Below, one piece after another: positions 35,858 to 43,954 of a DNA stretch of 64,000 nucleotides (the first letter of the stretch is position 1; each line of letters starts with the position of its first letter). The stretch is from CAWCDJ01 sp963778675 (GTDB lineage Bacteria; Acidobacteriota; Terriglobia; Bryobacterales; Bryobacteraceae): NCBI GenBank assembly GCA_963778675.1, contig CAVZVI010000014.1:1235728-1299727 (forward strand), in the 5' to 3' direction. The translations under genes and the position numbers were made by a program. The notes below the pieces were generated by a model, which was not told where the DNA came from, ran no database searches, and worked only from the letters and a program-made list of their open reading frames with translations.

Positions 35858-37714
35858 ATGGACCAGCGAGGCTGGAAAAGTACCGCGTCCTACCTCTTGT
35901 TGCTGGCCGGCGCCTTCGTCGTCGCCGTGGCCGGAAGCTGGCTTTTCGGCAGTCCCTGGGATAACGCCGTCTATGACGAAATGTTCAGACGGTACCAGCC
36001 GAAGCCCTGGCCCACCGAATCCGCGCTTCTGGTTTTCGACGAGCGCACTCTGGACTGGATGCCCGGCGGGATGCAGGGCATCCGCAAACCGCTGGCCGAG
36101 GCCTTGCGGCTGGTAGCGGCGGCCAAACCCAAGGCCGTGGCGGTCGATATCATCCTGTCGAACCGCACCGATCCGGCGGCCGACTCGGACCTCGCGGCGG
36201 CGTTCCGGGCCACCCCGAACCTGGTGCTTTCGAGCCAGCTCGTGGGAGATGGCTGGGAGCATCCTCTCTCCGAATTCAGCGCCGCGGCCACGGCGACCGG
36301 GCACGTCCACGCCCAACCGGACGGCAAGGATGCCATTACCCGCTCCATCCCTCTCGAAGAGGTCCACGGACGCGAGCGCCTGTGGGCACTTTCGCTCGAG
36401 GCCTTCCGCCTCAGCCGGCACGCCGACATCATCGAATCCCCCTCCGATCTCCAGGTGGCGGGCACCATCATCCCGGCCTCCGGCAGCCGCCGTATCCTGC
36501 GCGTGCGCTTCGTGCCCCCGTATCTGCGGCTGCCCCGGGTTACGGTCAAGGATCTGCTGCAAGACCCCAAGCTGGCGTCGGAATTCACAGGGAAGGTGGT
36601 GTTTGCCGGGGTGACCGCGCAGACCGAGCACGACCGGCTGTTCTCGCCTTATTCCAACGGCGCGCCCACCAGCGGGATCGAGATCAACGCCGACGCGTTT
36701 GAAACCATGTCTTCGGGGCAGTTCATCACGGACGTCGATTCCTGGCTCGTGCTGCTGTGGGCGCTCGCGCTGGTGGCCGCCTCGGGCGCGGCCTTCCGCT
36801 ACCTGCCGGGGTGGGCCGCTTATGCCGCGGCAATTGTGATTCTGGCGGCCGCCTCCGCCGCGCCCTACGTCTGTTTCACTCACGGGCGCGTCCTGTCGTT
36901 TACGACCTCCGCCTCGGCGGCATGGTTCGGCGCCATCACGGCGGCGGCCTACTATCACCTGGTGGTGCGCCGCAGCCTGCGCCGCAGCGAGGCGGAACGC
37001 ACCCGCTACCAGCAGGCCATGCACTTCGTGACGCATGAGATGCGGACGCCGCTATCGGCCATCCAGGGGTCGAGCGAGCTGATCTCGCGCTACACGCTGA
37101 CCGAGGCCAAGCGCAAGCAGATCGCCGACCTGATCAACTCGGAATCGAAGCGCCTGGCGCGCATGGTGGAGATCTTCCTCAACGTGGAGCGCCTCTCCGC
37201 CGGCCAGATGGAGCTGAAGCACGAAGCCATCCCGGTCAAGGAGATGGTGGAGCTGTGCGCGTCGCGCGTGCAGCCGCTGGCCGAGCGCAAACACATCGGG
37301 GTGACGCTCGAGCCGATTGCAGAGCAGTTACAACTTACCGGCGACCGCGAACTGATGGAGTACGCCTGCTACAATTTACTTACTAATGCGGTGAAATACT
37401 CGCCCCAGCGCACCGAGGTCACCGTGCGCGCCGCCGCCGAGGCCGGCCACGTCCGGATCGCGGTCAAGGACCAGGGGATCGGGATGGACCACAAAGAGGT
37501 GAAACAGATCTTTCGTAAGTTCTACCGCACGAAAAAAGCGGAGGAATCGGGCGAGGCGGGCACCGGAATCGGCCTTTCCATCGTCCAACAGATTGTGGAA
37601 CAGCATGGAGGAGTGATCGAAGTGGTGAGCCAGCCGGGCGCCGGCTCCTGCTTCACGCTGGTGCTGCCGGTAGCGGCCGCCACCCCCGTATCCGCCGCCG
37701 CGGAACGACATTAG
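35858..37714 (+). CDS. CHASE2-domain membrane sensor histidine kinase
   Basis: 618 residues. One N-terminal membrane segment (about 10-29) leads to an extracytoplasmic CHASE2 domain (about 30-270: VFDERTLDWMPGGMQG, KPKAVAVDIILSNR, FTGKVVFAGVTA), then three membrane helices (about 295-314, 325-343, 350-370). The HisKA phosphoacceptor is His393 in HFVTHEMRTPLSAIQG, and the ATPase has NLLTNAVKYSP (N box), VKDQGIGMD (G1) and GTGIGLSIVQQI (G2). It senses an unknown external signal and phosphorylates the adjacent sigma-54 regulator; the regulator's ATG starts directly after this stop codon. The CHASE2-kinase order is standard. Confidence 0.9.
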   Translation: MDQRGWKSTASYLLLLAGAFVVAVAGSWLFGSPWDNAVYDEMFRRYQPKPWPTESALLVFDERTLDWMPGGMQGIRKPLAEALRLVAAAKPKAVAVDIILSNRTDPAADSDLAAAFRATPNLVLSSQLVGDGWEHPLSEFSAAATATGHVHAQPDGKDAITRSIPLEEVHGRERLWALSLEAFRLSRHADIIESPSDLQVAGTIIPASGSRRILRVRFVPPYLRLPRVTVKDLLQDPKLASEFTGKVVFAGVTAQTEHDRLFSPYSNGAPTSGIEINADAFETMSSGQFITDVDSWLVLLWALALVAASGAAFRYLPGWAAYAAAIVILAAASAAPYVCFTHGRVLSFTTSASAAWFGAITAAAYYHLVVRRSLRRSEAERTRYQQAMHFVTHEMRTPLSAIQGSSELISRYTLTEAKRKQIADLINSESKRLARMVEIFLNVERLSAGQMELKHEAIPVKEMVELCASRVQPLAERKHIGVTLEPIAEQLQLTGDRELMEYACYNLLTNAVKYSPQRTEVTVRAAAEAGHVRIAVKDQGIGMDHKEVKQIFRKFYRTKKAEESGEAGTGIGLSIVQQIVEQHGGVIEVVSQPGAGSCFTLVLPVAAATPVSAAAERH

Positions 37715-39019
37715 ATGCAGAAATTATTGTTAGTCGAAGACGATCCGGCCCTGCAGTTTACCATTCAGACGGCCCTCGAAGAGAAGGGGTATGCCGTGGA
37801 CGCGGTCTCCACCACGGGCGAAGCCATCGACCGGCTGAGCGATGGCGCCTACCCCATCGTGATCTCGGATATCTACGTCGACGAGCGCACCGGCCTCGAC
37901 GTGCTCAACGCCGCCAAGAAGCGCGACCCGCGCTGCTCGGTCATCCTCATGACCGGCCGCGGCACCATGGAAACGGTCATGGCCGCCACCCGCGGCGGCG
38001 TGTTCGATTACATCGCCAAGCCCTTCGACCTGGACGTGATGATCGAGGCCGTGGAACGCGCCGAAGCGGCCCTGTTGACTTCGGGCGAAGAGGCCGAAGA
38101 GGAGGAGTTGCCGGAGAGCCAGATGATCGGCACCTCGCCGGCGATGATCGAAATTTACAAGAAGGTCTCGCGCGTGGCGCCGACCACCGCCACCGTCATC
38201 ATCGAGGGGGAAACCGGCACCGGCAAGGAGCTGGTGGCGCGTATGATCCACAGCTTCAGCCAGCGGGCGTCGCAGCCCTTCGTGCCGGTGGATTGCGCGG
38301 CCATCCCGCCCTCCCTGCTCGAAAGCGAGCTGTTCGGCGCCATGCGCGGGGCGTTTACGGGCGCCGACCGCGACCGGGTGGGCATCCTGGAATCGGCCCA
38401 CCGCGGCACCGTGTTCCTCGACGAGATAGGCGATATCGAGCCCGATTTCCAGGTGAAGCTGTTGCGGTTTCTGCAGGAGCGGGAAATCCGCCCGGTCGGT
38501 TCCTCGCGCGCCAAAGAGGTGGACGTGCGGGTGATCGCGGCCACCAACCGCAACCTCCAGCAAATGACCGACGAGGGCAAGTTCCGCCTGGACCTCTGGT
38601 ATCGCCTGAACGTCGTACGGATCGTCATGCCCCCTCTGCGCGACCGCCGCAACGATATCCCCCTGCTCGCGCGGTTCTTCGTGAACAAGTACAACGGCCG
38701 GTACAACCGCGACGTCAAGCTGATGGACTCGGGGGTCAAGGCGCTGCAGGACTACACCTGGCCGGGCAACGTCCGCCAGTTGCAGCACCTGATCGAGCGG
38801 CTGACCGTGCTGGCCGACCGTGTGGACGCCGATGCGGTGCACGAAGCGCTGACGGTGATGGAATCGCGCGAGAAGCCGGTCGATACCCTGGCCGATGCCG
38901 AGGAAGAGCAGATCCGCCGCGTGCTCGCCGCCACCGGCGGTAACAAGAGCAAGGCCGCGCAGATCCTCGGCATCGAGCGCAAAACGCTCTACCGCAAGCT
39001 CGAGCGAATGAAGGTGTAA
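37715..39019 (+). CDS. NtrC-family sigma-54-dependent response regulator
   Basis: 434 residues. The receiver domain (1-120) has phospho-acceptor Asp52 in IVISDIYVDERTG and Lys in YIAKPFDLD. The AAA+ domain (about 135-370) has GETGTGKE (Walker A), ELFGAMRGAFTGADRD including the sigma-54-contacting GAFTGA loop, FLDEIGDIEPD (Walker B), and the arginine-finger region PLRDRRNDIPLL. A Fis-type helix-turn-helix ends the protein (GGNKSKAAQILGIERKTLYRKLERM). It activates RpoN promoters when phosphorylated, surely by the kinase with which it abuts. Targets are unknown; I see no clear -24/-12 element nearby. Confidence 0.93.
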   Translation: MQKLLLVEDDPALQFTIQTALEEKGYAVDAVSTTGEAIDRLSDGAYPIVISDIYVDERTGLDVLNAAKKRDPRCSVILMTGRGTMETVMAATRGGVFDYIAKPFDLDVMIEAVERAEAALLTSGEEAEEEELPESQMIGTSPAMIEIYKKVSRVAPTTATVIIEGETGTGKELVARMIHSFSQRASQPFVPVDCAAIPPSLLESELFGAMRGAFTGADRDRVGILESAHRGTVFLDEIGDIEPDFQVKLLRFLQEREIRPVGSSRAKEVDVRVIAATNRNLQQMTDEGKFRLDLWYRLNVVRIVMPPLRDRRNDIPLLARFFVNKYNGRYNRDVKLMDSGVKALQDYTWPGNVRQLQHLIERLTVLADRVDADAVHEALTVMESREKPVDTLADAEEEQIRRVLAATGGNKSKAAQILGIERKTLYRKLERMKV

Positions 39020-39033
39020 CGCAGTCGGCGCAG

Positions 39034-39709
39034 CTAGCGGACCGGCAGGAGCGTCACGGCAGGGAGCGTACACTCCCCGGCGCTCGCGCTGCACGCCCGG
39101 GGCGAGAGATCCTTGTTCAGGCAGACCCGGACCTCCTGGAGTTCCGCATCGTGGTAGCAGGAGGTCCGGAAGGCCGTCTTGGGAAAGGCCGGATTGGAGG
39201 CAGCCAGTTCCGATTCGACCCGCGCAGGGCTGGTTTGCACGTTTTGCGAGGGCTGATCCAGGTCCAGCCGGCAGGGTAACGGAATCGCGCGCCTTGCGGA
39301 GGGCGGCAAAGTAGTCGGCGGCGCTCAAGCCGGTGCAGCTTCCGTGAGCCGTCCACTCGTGCTGGATTAGTGATTCGGTGGGGATATATTTCAGCGTCGC
39401 CTGCAGGACCGCTTGTGAGACCGGGCTGACGTGGCCGCAGTTCTGGGGTCCGCGGGTAGTTTCGCCCTGCGGCCAGAGGCCATGCACGATGAAGCCGACG
39501 TGCCGGCCGGAGCCGCACTCGCGAGGGTCTTTGTTCCCTTGGGGCTGGGCGCAAAAGTCCGGCGCGTAGGACAGGACCAGCAGGTAATACGAGAACTGCG
39601 GCGCGGCCGCGGTCTTCTTCTTACGGGATTTCGCTTCCGCCGGGGCTTGTAGCAGCAGGCACGCCACCAGGGCTGCGGTGAAAACACGGCTCACGGTCGT
39701 CATCGGCAT
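39034..39709 (-). CDS. Secreted ribonuclease T2, split by a single-base frameshift
   Basis: Signal peptide (VFTAALVACLLLQAPAEA) and the RNase T2 active-site blocks: FIVHGLWPQG (CAS I) and HEWTAHGSC (CAS II). The second has Ala where most members have Lys/Arg; the catalytic histidines remain. After SVTLPAG the frame shifts near 39266-39270 and resumes as LDLDQPSQNVQTSP, with Cys pairs to the end. One extra base explains it; restored length is about 224 residues. It would cleave RNA non-specifically in the periplasm or outside. It lies 29 bp after the ArsC/Spx-like gene on the same strand, and ends 15 bp from the convergent sigma-54 regulator. Confidence 0.8.
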
Positions 39710-39738
39710 GTACTCTAGTGATTGCAAATGCGGCGCCG

Positions 39739-40077
39739 TTACATGGAAAGGGCCGACCGAAAGTCCTCTTCGTCGAAGCCAACGATGATCTTGCCGTCTC
39801 CGGCCAGGATCGGCCGTTTGATCAGGTTGGGGTTTTCCGACATCAGCTTCAACGCCTCCCGGCGCGGAGGCGGGTTCTCTTTCATGCCGCGCTCGCGGTA
39901 GAGCTCGTTGCGGGTGTTGAGAAACTCGCGGTAGTCCCGCTTGCCGATCAGCCGCTCCAGTTCGGCCACGGACATGCCGCGATTGAGATCGATCTCTTCG
40001 AACCGCGCGCCCATTTCGCGAAGGAAACTCTTCGCTTTGCGGCAGGTGGTTCAGGTGGGCTTCAGGTAAAGGGTCAT
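39739..40077 (-). CDS. ArsC/Spx-family thioredoxin-fold reductase, candidate selenoprotein (UxxC)
   Basis: From ATG 40077 the frame reads MTLYLKPT-TGA-TTCRKAKSFLRE and continues open to 39739 with the family body: FEEIDLNRG, FLNTRNELYRE, LKLMSENPNLIKRPIL and GKIIVGFDEEDF. The TGA (40053-40051) falls where Spx/ArsC proteins have the first Cys of C-x-x-C, the nucleophile; Cys12 follows. If TGA is read as selenocysteine, the product is 112 residues with Sec9, which is normal family length. A hairpin at 40018-40035 fits a bacterial SECIS. Start and ABC ATPase stop overlap as TGATG. The alternative is a Cys codon mutated or misread to TGA. Expected activity is thiol/selenol redox chemistry, possibly on arsenate. 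Confidence 0.75.
40018..40035 (-). promoter_or_regulatory. Candidate bacterial SECIS hairpin
   Basis: On the coding (minus) strand GCGAAG (40035-40030), six-base loop AGTTTC, CTTCGC (40023-40018): a perfect 6-bp stem. The loop begins 21 nt after the TGA and its second base is G. This fits the general bacterial SECIS pattern of a short stem, an apical loop with an early G, and about 16-37 nt from UGA to loop. Confidence 0.6.
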
Positions 40078-40844
40078 CAGAGCCAGTTTAGATCGGCGTA
40101 ACGCTCGCCGGTCAAGTGCAGGAAGAGCGGCTCGAGAGCGCGGAAGCTCTTCCCGTCGAACTCGATCGAGCCATCGGCGGAGAGTGCCGTAATCTCCCCC
40201 TGCCAAACCAGCTTGCCGGGCCGCGTGATGATGGCGACCGCGTCGCACAGCCGCTCCACGGTTTCGAGCACATGGCTGGTGATGAAAACGGTGCGTCCCT
40301 GCTCCGTCAGGCGGCGCAGCCACTGCTTCATCAGTGCCACACCCGCCGGGTCGATGCTCTCGAAAGGCTCGTCGAGGAACAGGACCTCCGGCGAATGGAT
40401 GACCGCCGCGGCGAAGGCCACGCGCTTGCGCATCCCGGTGCTGTATTCGGAAAGCGGTTTGGAGCTGTCGCTTAACTCGAGCGCCGCCAGCAGTTCCCCG
40501 ACCCGCTTGCGAGTGGTGGCCTCGTCCAGTCCGAACATGCGGGCGACGAAGGCCAGGAACTCGTGGGCGTAGAGGGGGTCGAAAAGGCCCAGCGTCTCGG
40601 GCATCACGCCCATGCGGCGCTTGAGGGCGGAACTGTCCGCCGAGAAGGGCTCGCCCAGGATTTCAATCCCGCCGGCGGTCGGATCGAGGAGCCCCGTGAG
40701 GCATCCGATAGTGGTACTCTTTCCCGAGCCGTTGGGCCCCAGGAAACCGAACATGGCGCCTTTGGGCACGCTCAGCGAGAGGTCATCCACTGCAACGACG
40801 TTGCCGTATTTCTTCACCAGGTTCGAGATGCGGATTGCGTCCAT
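40077..40844 (-). CDS. ABC transporter ATP-binding protein
   Basis: 255 residues. Walker A is GPNGSGKSTT, the signature is LSEYSTGMRKRVAFA (TGM variant of LSGGQ, as in the CcmA/ABC-2 group), Walker B is VLFLDEPFESIDP and the switch His is in ITSHVLETVE. It is the ATPase for the permease encoded 3 bp upstream. ABC-2-type exporters of this form move lipids, peptides or drugs out; the substrate is unknown. Its stop overlaps the start of the ArsC/Spx-like gene (TGATG), so the selenoprotein candidate should be translated only after this gene. Confidence 0.9.
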   Translation of the reverse strand: MDAIRISNLVKKYGNVVAVDDLSLSVPKGAMFGFLGPNGSGKSTTIGCLTGLLDPTAGGIEILGEPFSADSSALKRRMGVMPETLGLFDPLYAHEFLAFVARMFGLDEATTRKRVGELLAALELSDSSKPLSEYSTGMRKRVAFAAAVIHSPEVLFLDEPFESIDPAGVALMKQWLRRLTEQGRTVFITSHVLETVERLCDAVAIITRPGKLVWQGEITALSADGSIEFDGKSFRALEPLFLHLTGERYADLNWL

Positions 40845-40847
40845 GGT

Positions 40848-42419
40848 TCAATCTCTTCCTTCCACGACGGCCAGCAGCCGTTCGCGGCGGTCGCGGAACA
40901 GAGCACCCGCCCCGCGCAGGGACACCGCGAAGAAGCCTGCGCCCAGAAGCGCGGCGGCCGCGGCAACCCACCAGTTCCGCGGCGCCACGAGGGCCGGTGC
41001 CAGCTTGTAAAGCACTTGCGGCAGGGCGATCGATACCAGCACGCCCCCGATCAAAACAATGTTGCCGCCAAGCGAAAGGTCGTTGCCGAAGTTGCTGTTA
41101 TAGTTCCCCTTCCGCGGGTTGAGCATCGAGACCCAGAGTCCCAGCCCGTGGAACACGAACAGCCCGGTGAACGCGCTGCCCGCCAGCATAAAGACCATCC
41201 GCGCGTCGAACGGTACCGGCGCCAGCACCACCCACCCGATGACAGCCACCGGAATCAGTGCGCCTCCCAACAGCATGGAGGCGTATGCCCCGGCCCGCAG
41301 GCTGGCGCTTGGGCCGGAGGGCAGCAGCAGGTAGCGCCGCAGTCCGCCGCCCACGTAGCCATACTGGTTCACGGCCATACGGGAAGTGCCCAGGAACGTC
41401 ACGATCGGAAACGCTCCCAGGGCCGCCAGAAACAGGGCGTCGTCGCCGCCCCTCCGGGACATGTTGAAGGTCAGGAAGGCCACCAGCGGCAGGGCCAGCA
41501 GGTACATGGCGCGGAAACGGTTGTTGCGCACGTAGAACCGCAGCCAGTGGGCCACGAACGGTGCGTCGCCGGGGGCGAATAAGGCTGCGACCCTCTCGTA
41601 GGGGCTTTCCCAGGAGAGCTTGGCGGAAGCCGCGCGGCGTGTCGCCGGCGGCCGGCTTTCGAGCAGCACCAGCGCTCCGAAGACCCCGGCGATCCATACC
41701 AGCAGCAGAAGCAGCCCCCACGCCGCGGCAGCGCCCGTGTGCGCCACCGCCGCCGCGGCACCGAAGGGAGGCGTTGCCCGGAGTACGCGCAGGACCACCG
41801 GAATCCACTCCGGGTGCTTCTTGAACATCGGTGCGGCGAGCGACGGCAGAATGGCCAGGGCCATGACAATCGCCGTCAGGGTTACCGAGCCGGAGCGCCC
41901 CTTAATCATGCGGTCCACCGCGCTGCCGATCACCCGCGCCAGCAGGTAGTTCGACAGGAACAGCAGGAGCACCGCCAGGATTCCCTGTCCGAACGGCGTG
42001 CCGCCATACACGTAGAGGCCGGTAACCAGGCCGAGCTCCAGCACCAGGAAGAGGATCCAGAAGGGATCTACGATGCCGATGATGTGGCGCACCAGGAAGC
42101 GCTCGCGCGCACGGATGGGGTAGCGGCGCAGCTCCAGGTCGGAGAAGATCGTGTTCATGCCGAAGCCCAGGCTGATGGTGGCGATCAGCGCCTGCACGAA
42201 CACTGAGCCGAGCACAATGCGCGCCACCAGTTCGGACTTCCCGCTGCGCGCCGCCACGATGCCGGCGCCAAACCCGCCCGACATCAGCAGGGCGAAGACC
42301 AGGATGAACAGGAGGTACCCGGCGAAGAACAGCGCGATCCTTCCGTTGCGGGAACGCGTCTTGGCCCACAGCAGCTTGTAGCGAAGCCGGATCAGCCCGC
42401 CGATCAGTTCGGTATTCAT
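40848..42419 (-). CDS. ABC-2-like transporter permease
   Basis: 523 residues with many membrane helices (for example IALFFAGYLLFILVFALLMS, ILAVLLLFLSNYLLARVIG, AAAWGLLLLLVWIAGVFGAL, MYLLALPLVAFLTFN, VVLAPVPFDARMVFMLAG). No signature beyond hydrophobicity and a long central cytoplasmic region; it resembles large ABC-2 permeases of the ABC_transp_perm type. Gene order serS-permease-ATPase, with 7- and 3-bp gaps, means the three are cotranscribed. The substrate is unknown. Confidence 0.78.
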   Translation of the reverse strand: MNTELIGGLIRLRYKLLWAKTRSRNGRIALFFAGYLLFILVFALLMSGGFGAGIVAARSGKSELVARIVLGSVFVQALIATISLGFGMNTIFSDLELRRYPIRARERFLVRHIIGIVDPFWILFLVLELGLVTGLYVYGGTPFGQGILAVLLLFLSNYLLARVIGSAVDRMIKGRSGSVTLTAIVMALAILPSLAAPMFKKHPEWIPVVLRVLRATPPFGAAAAVAHTGAAAAWGLLLLLVWIAGVFGALVLLESRPPATRRAASAKLSWESPYERVAALFAPGDAPFVAHWLRFYVRNNRFRAMYLLALPLVAFLTFNMSRRGGDDALFLAALGAFPIVTFLGTSRMAVNQYGYVGGGLRRYLLLPSGPSASLRAGAYASMLLGGALIPVAVIGWVVLAPVPFDARMVFMLAGSAFTGLFVFHGLGLWVSMLNPRKGNYNSNFGNDLSLGGNIVLIGGVLVSIALPQVLYKLAPALVAPRNWWVAAAAALLGAGFFAVSLRGAGALFRDRRERLLAVVEGRD

Positions 42420-42426
42420 CGCAGCG

Positions 42427-43699
42427 TCATTTCCGCGCCCGGATCACCTCAACGTTCAGGTAGGGCCGGAGCGCCTCGGGAACCACCACGCTGCCGTCCT
42501 TCTGCTGGTAGTTCTCGACGATCGCCACCCACGTGCGTCCCACCGCCAGTCCGCTGCCGTTGAGGGTGTGGAGCGGCTCGGCCTTCTTCCCGGCACGGTA
42601 GCGGATGCCCGCGCGGCGCGCCTGAAAGGCCTCGAAATTCGAGCACGAGGAGATTTCCTTGTAGCCGTTCTGCCCGGGCAGCCAGACCTCGATGTCGTAC
42701 GTCTTGGCGGAAGAGAAACCCATGTCGGCAGTGCAGAGGACCACGGTGCGGTACGGCAATCCCAGGCGGCGCAGGATGTCCTCGGCGTCAGCCGTGAGCT
42801 TCTCCAACTCGTCGTAGCTCTGGTCCGGCGCGGTGAACTTGACGAGCTCCACCTTCTGAAACTGGTGCTGGCGGATGATGCCGCGCACGTCGCGCCCGTA
42901 GGAACCGGCCTCGCTGCGGAAGCACGGGCGTATAGGCGCACAGGTGGATGGGTAGCGCCGAAGCCTCCAGCGTCTCATCGCGGAAGATATTGGTGACGGG
43001 CACTTCGGCGGTGGGGATCAGCCAGAAGTCGTGGCCCTCGCACTTGAACAGGTCCTCTTTGAACTTCGGAAGCTGGCCGGTGCCGAACAGGCTCTGCGAG
43101 TTGACCAGGAAGGGCGGCAGCACTTCGGTGTAGCCGTGCTCGCGCGTGTGCACGTCGAGCATGAAATTGATGAGCGCGCGCTCGAGCTTCGCGCCGAGGT
43201 CCCAGTAGAGGGCGAAGCGGGCGCCGGTGATTTTGGCGGCGCGCTCCAGGTCCAGGATGCCGAGCTGCGGGCCCAGGTCCCAATGGGCTTTGGGCTCAAA
43301 ATCGAACGCGGGCGGCGCGCCCCAGCGGCGCACTTCGACATTGTCGGCTTCGCTCTTCCCGGTCGGAACGGATTCGTGCGGAACGTTGGGGATGCCGGCC
43401 AGGAGTTCCCGGAACTCGTCGTCTAACTTCCGGACCTGTTCATCGAGCGCCGAAATCTCTTCGGCGGTGGCGCGCATCTGCTGCTGGCGCCCGGAGGTGT
43501 CGACCCCGTCCTTCCGCAGCTTGCCGATTTCGGCGGTCTCGGCGTTGCGGCGGGCCTTCAGCTGCTCGGCCTGGGAGATGGCACTCCGGCGCTGGCGGTC
43601 GAGCTCGCGAAACTGGTCGAGCTGAGGCGGATTTCCGCGCGTCGCGAGCCGCTCCGCAATCGTGTCGAAATGGTTCCGGAAATGAGCGAGATCGTGCAT
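42427..43699 (-). CDS. serS: Serine-tRNA ligase, apparent frameshift
   Basis: Class II synthetase. The N-terminal coiled-coil arm is at about 30-105 (QLDQFRELDRQRRSAISQAEQ), motif 1 is ALINFMLDVHTREHGYTEVLPP, then LIPTAEVPVTNI. At 42924-42929 one extra base breaks the frame; the rest reads CFRSEAGSYGRDVRGIIRQHQFQKVEL (motif 2), VWLPGQNGYKEISSCSNFEAFQARR, then HTLNGSGLAVGRT and the motif 3 end. Corrected length is about 423 residues, normal for SerS. It charges tRNA-Ser, and would also charge tRNA-Sec with serine, the first step of selenocysteine synthesis. Being normally single-copy and essential, it argues the indel is a sequence error. Confidence 0.88.
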
Positions 43700-43701
43700 G
43701 T

Positions 43702-43729
43702 CCCTCCATGCTAACGCATGCGTGGAGGG
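43702..43729. terminator. Hairpin between the small zinc-ribbon gene and serS
   Basis: CCCTCCA (43703-43709) pairs with TGGAGGG (43723-43729), with an inner TGC/GCA pair. It sits directly after the stop of the 46-residue gene on the minus strand and just before serS, so it may be a terminator or attenuator for serS. There is no T tract. Confidence 0.4.
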
Positions 43730-43870
43730 CTATTCCTCGTCTTCCTCGACTTTCACTGGCTCAAGGTCTTCGGCCTCGAAGATCTGACGGCAATCAAGGC
43801 ACTCCACGTAATCGACGCCGTCTCTCCGGGCGATGATCTGGGTGCGGGTATGGTCACAAGCGGTCTGCAT
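43730..43870 (-). CDS. 46-residue zinc-ribbon-like protein
   Basis: ATG 43870 opens a 47-codon frame: MQTACDHTRTQIIARRDGVD, then YVECLDCRQIFEAEDLEPVKVEEDEE. C-x-x-C (CLDC) plus the early C-D-H give four potential metal ligands, as in miniature zinc ribbons, and the tail is strongly acidic. Its codon use is like its neighbours', and it lies between serS and hemB in a gap otherwise unexplained. It is small but likely real; a regulatory or RNA-polymerase-associated function is only a guess. Confidence 0.5.
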   Translation of the reverse strand: MQTACDHTRTQIIARRDGVDYVECLDCRQIFEAEDLEPVKVEEDEE

Positions 43871-43940
43871 ACGCCTACGCTTAGATGAGGATTATTTTAA
43901 CCATGTACGATCACTTGTCAAGTCCCCCCTGGTAAGGAGT

Positions 43941-43946
43941 TACAAT
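43941..43946 (+). promoter_or_regulatory. -10-like TACAAT of hemB
   Basis: TACAAT ends 8 nt before ATG 43955. Transcription starting about 7 nt downstream would give a leaderless hemB mRNA. The nearby AAGGAG (43934-43939) is upstream of the -10 box and too far away to serve as a Shine-Dalgarno. Confidence 0.45.
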
Positions 43947-43954
43947 CCTGGGTG

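Noticed and set aside
37730..39727. A 665-codon minus-strand frame across the sigma-54 regulator
   Set aside because: It is the antisense shadow of the NtrC regulator; only its upstream part (39270-39709) is real, as the RNase T2 N-terminus.
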